DNA of 64,000 nt, from positions 124,001-188,000 of the forward strand of contig JABCZJ010000007.1 in NCBI GenBank assembly GCA_013289715.1, given 5' to 3'. The notes under the pieces were generated by a model, which worked only from the letters and a program-made list of their open reading frames with translations, was not told where the DNA came from and made no database searches. Made by a program: the position numbers and the translations under genes. Shown here in pieces: positions 62,433-64,000 of this stretch; position 1 is the stretch's first letter; each line of letters opens with the position of its first letter. The DNA comes from Acidobacteriota bacterium (lineage in GTDB: Bacteria > Acidobacteriota > Terriglobia > Acidiferrales > UBA7541).

Positions 62433-64000
62433 ATGGATTCCAATTCCACAGGCCCCACATTCACGCCGGGTCGCGCCCGCCCTGTAACGAAAGTCCTGGT
62501 GGCCACTACGGCCATGCTGGCTTTCATTTCCTTCTGGCGTGCCGCGGCCATTGTGCTGAACGACCTGGCTTCTTCCGCCTATTACGCTGGCGGCGAGGCC
62601 GAGCAGTTCATCGGCAAGACGGCGCCCTGGTTCATCCTTGGCATCATGCTGTTTTCCTACGCGGTGCGCGCGATTTACGTGGAAAGCTGCAGCATGTTCG
62701 TGCGCGGCGGCGTGTACCGGGTAGTGAAGGAAGCGCTGGGTGGGACGCTCGCGAAATTTTCCGTATCCGCGCTGATGTTCGATTACGTGCTCACCGGCCC
62801 GATCAGCGGCGTTTCGGCGGGGCAGTATCTGGTGGGTGTAATAAACGAGCTTTTCCATCACGCCAAGCTCGCGATTTATTTGAACGTGAACGGCACTGCC
62901 GCGACGGTGGCCATCATCATCACGCTTTATTTCTGGTGGGAAAATATTAAAGGCGTTCCCGAATCCAGCGGCAAAGCCCTGCGCATCATGCAACTCACCA
63001 CCATCATGGTGGTAGTGCTGATCAGCTGGTGTTTCTACACACTGTGGGTGCGCAGCGACTGGAGCCTGCCTCCATTGCCGAACGCGCAGAACATGAAACT
63101 CGATCACGGTTCGCTCGGCTGGCTGAACGGTTATCACTGGGCGCACACGATCACGTTAATCATTATTTTTGTCGGCCTGGGTCATTCCGTGCTGGCGATG
63201 AGCGGCGAAGAATCCCTCGCGCAGGTGTATCGCGAAATCGAGCATCCCAAGCTGAAGAACCTGAAAAAAGCCGGGCTGGTGATTTTTATCTACAGCCTGG
63301 TGTTTACTTCGTTGGTTTCGTTCTTCGCGGTGATGATTATTCCGGATAGCGTGCGCGGAAACTTCACTGAAAACCTGATCGGCGGTCTGGCCATGCATCT
63401 GGCCGGCAGTTTTAAGGTGAAGTTGGCGTTTCACGTCTTTGTCGTGGTGGTCGGCACGCTGATTCTCGCCGGAGCCGTGAATACCGCCATCGTGGGATCG
63501 AACGGAGTGCTGAATCGCGTATCCGAAGATGGCGTGCTCACCGATTGGTTCCGCCATCCGCATCCGCGCTTTGGTACCACGCACCGCATCATTAACCTGG
63601 TGGTGGCGTTTCAGATCGTCACCATCATTGCAAGCCGCGGAGACGTCACCTTTCTCGGCAACTTGTACGCCTTTGGCGTGATCTGGAGCTTTTCTATGAA
63701 GGGCATCGCGGTGCTGGTGCTGCGTTACACGCATCCGCAAGACCGCGAGTATCGCGTGCCGCTCAACCCGATAATTTTCGGCAGAGAAATTCCGATCGGG
63801 CTGGGAATGATCACGCTGGTGCTGGTGGCGATCGCGATTATCAACTTGTTTACGAAGCCGCAAGCAACTGTCGCGGGAATCATTTTCACCATAGTGCTTT
63901 TCACGGTGTTCGAGATTTCCGAACATCGCATGCGCGTGCACGCCGCGGGCGCGGCGCATGTGGAGCTCGATCAATTCAATCTGGCGCAAGAAGCGGAATT
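62433..64000 (+). CDS. APC-superfamily amino acid permease, 5' part (cut by window end)
   Basis: At least 522 aa; the frame is open to the last base. MDSNSTGPTFTPGR starts a cytoplasmic stretch, followed by about twelve membrane helices (KVLVATTAMLAFISFW, ..., LIIIFVGLGHSVLAMSG, IYSLVFTSLVSFFAVMII). The segments SSAYYAGG, IEHPKLKNL and GVLNRVSEDGVLTDWF are typical of APC permeases, the last resembling the GVxR--DG-LP--F loop. After the last helix the polar tail (EHRMRVHAAGAAH) continues beyond the window; related permeases often carry a C-terminal domain such as a universal-stress fold, which cannot be checked here. Substrate unknown. The 150-bp gap upstream has no gene I can support. Confidence 0.85.
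   Translation, partial: MDSNSTGPTFTPGRARPVTKVLVATTAMLAFISFWRAAAIVLNDLASSAYYAGGEAEQFIGKTAPWFILGIMLFSYAVRAIYVESCSMFVRGGVYRVVKEALGGTLAKFSVSALMFDYVLTGPISGVSAGQYLVGVINELFHHAKLAIYLNVNGTAATVAIIITLYFWWENIKGVPESSGKALRIMQLTTIMVVVLISWCFYTLWVRSDWSLPPLPNAQNMKLDHGSLGWLNGYHWAHTITLIIIFVGLGHSVLAMSGEESLAQVYREIEHPKLKNLKKAGLVIFIYSLVFTSLVSFFAVMIIPDSVRGNFTENLIGGLAMHLAGSFKVKLAFHVFVVVVGTLILAGAVNTAIVGSNGVLNRVSEDGVLTDWFRHPHPRFGTTHRIINLVVAFQIVTIIASRGDVTFLGNLYAFGVIWSFSMKGIAVLVLRYTHPQDREYRVPLNPIIFGREIPIGLGMITLVLVAIAIINLFTKPQATVAGIIFTIVLFTVFEISEHRMRVHAAGAAHVELDQFNLAQEAE

Noticed and set aside
1..64000. CRISPR arrays, tRNA/rRNA genes, insertion sequences, prophage or toxin-antitoxin pairs
   Set aside because: I looked for spaced direct repeats, tRNA-like cloverleaf sequences, transposase motifs and paired small genes and found none convincing; the DUF2283 gene has no toxin partner.

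Overview
The window looks like a chromosomal segment of a Gram-negative, outer-membrane-bearing soil or sediment bacterium, most probably an acidobacterium (Acidobacteriota). The sequence is GC-rich. It encodes BamA, Skp, Lol-type transporters, a TonB-like protein and a secretin, so there is an outer membrane. It also carries several families that are frequent in acidobacterial genomes: ECF sigma / zinc-finger anti-sigma pairs with DUF4097 proteins, large surface lipoproteins with propeller repeats, and PilZ proteins. The phylum assignment is inference from gene content, not from a marker-gene tree. There are no rRNA or tRNA genes, CRISPR arrays, insertion sequences or phage genes that I can support.

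Layout. 1-18 kb holds mixed housekeeping genes: the 3' part of rpsA, an HU/IHF protein, a HIT protein, an acyl-CoA dehydrogenase, a shortened UvrC-like protein, an MFS exporter, an aldo/keto reductase, an alpha/beta hydrolase, two PilZ genes, a HAD phosphatase, a ketopantoate reductase-like gene, a TonB-domain protein and rsmD; recG (17-19 kb) follows. 19.8-29.6 kb contains two ECF sigma / anti-sigma / DUF4097 modules facing each other. The plus-strand module adds a HEAT-repeat anti-sigma factor, an 18-residue-period solenoid protein and a twin-PDZ protein. The minus-strand module runs on into aroK. 30-45 kb is an envelope-biogenesis block: lysS, lolC-like permease, lolD-like ATPase, clpC, bamA, a giant lipoprotein and skp, closed by a strong intrinsic terminator. 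45-46.4 kb is a convergent S41 peptidase gene. 46.6-53.8 kb is the classical rimP-nusA-infB-ylxP-rbfA-truB translation operon, with a promoter and a terminator-shaped hairpin in its leader. 53.8-57.1 kb is an isolated secretin gene on the minus strand. 57.2-61.6 kb is an iron-uptake-type operon (FTR1-DUF2318 fusion, two FtsX-type permeases, one ATPase). A DUF2283 gene, a DUF971 gene and a truncated APC-type permease finish the window.

The most unusual items are these: (1) a secretin with a seven-repeat FG-GAP/integrin-like propeller inserted inside its secretin core; (2) the paired sigma/anti-sigma/DUF4097 modules, with a ten-coil, exactly 18-residue-period solenoid and a HEAT-repeat anti-sigma factor; (3) a long perfect inverted repeat covering the ribosome-binding region of the FTR1 operon; (4) an intrinsic-terminator-like hairpin in the rimP leader; (5) a UvrC-like protein whose GIY-YIG catalytic motifs are degraded. 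Coordinates and start choices were read by eye; homology calls rest on recognised motifs and not on database searches.
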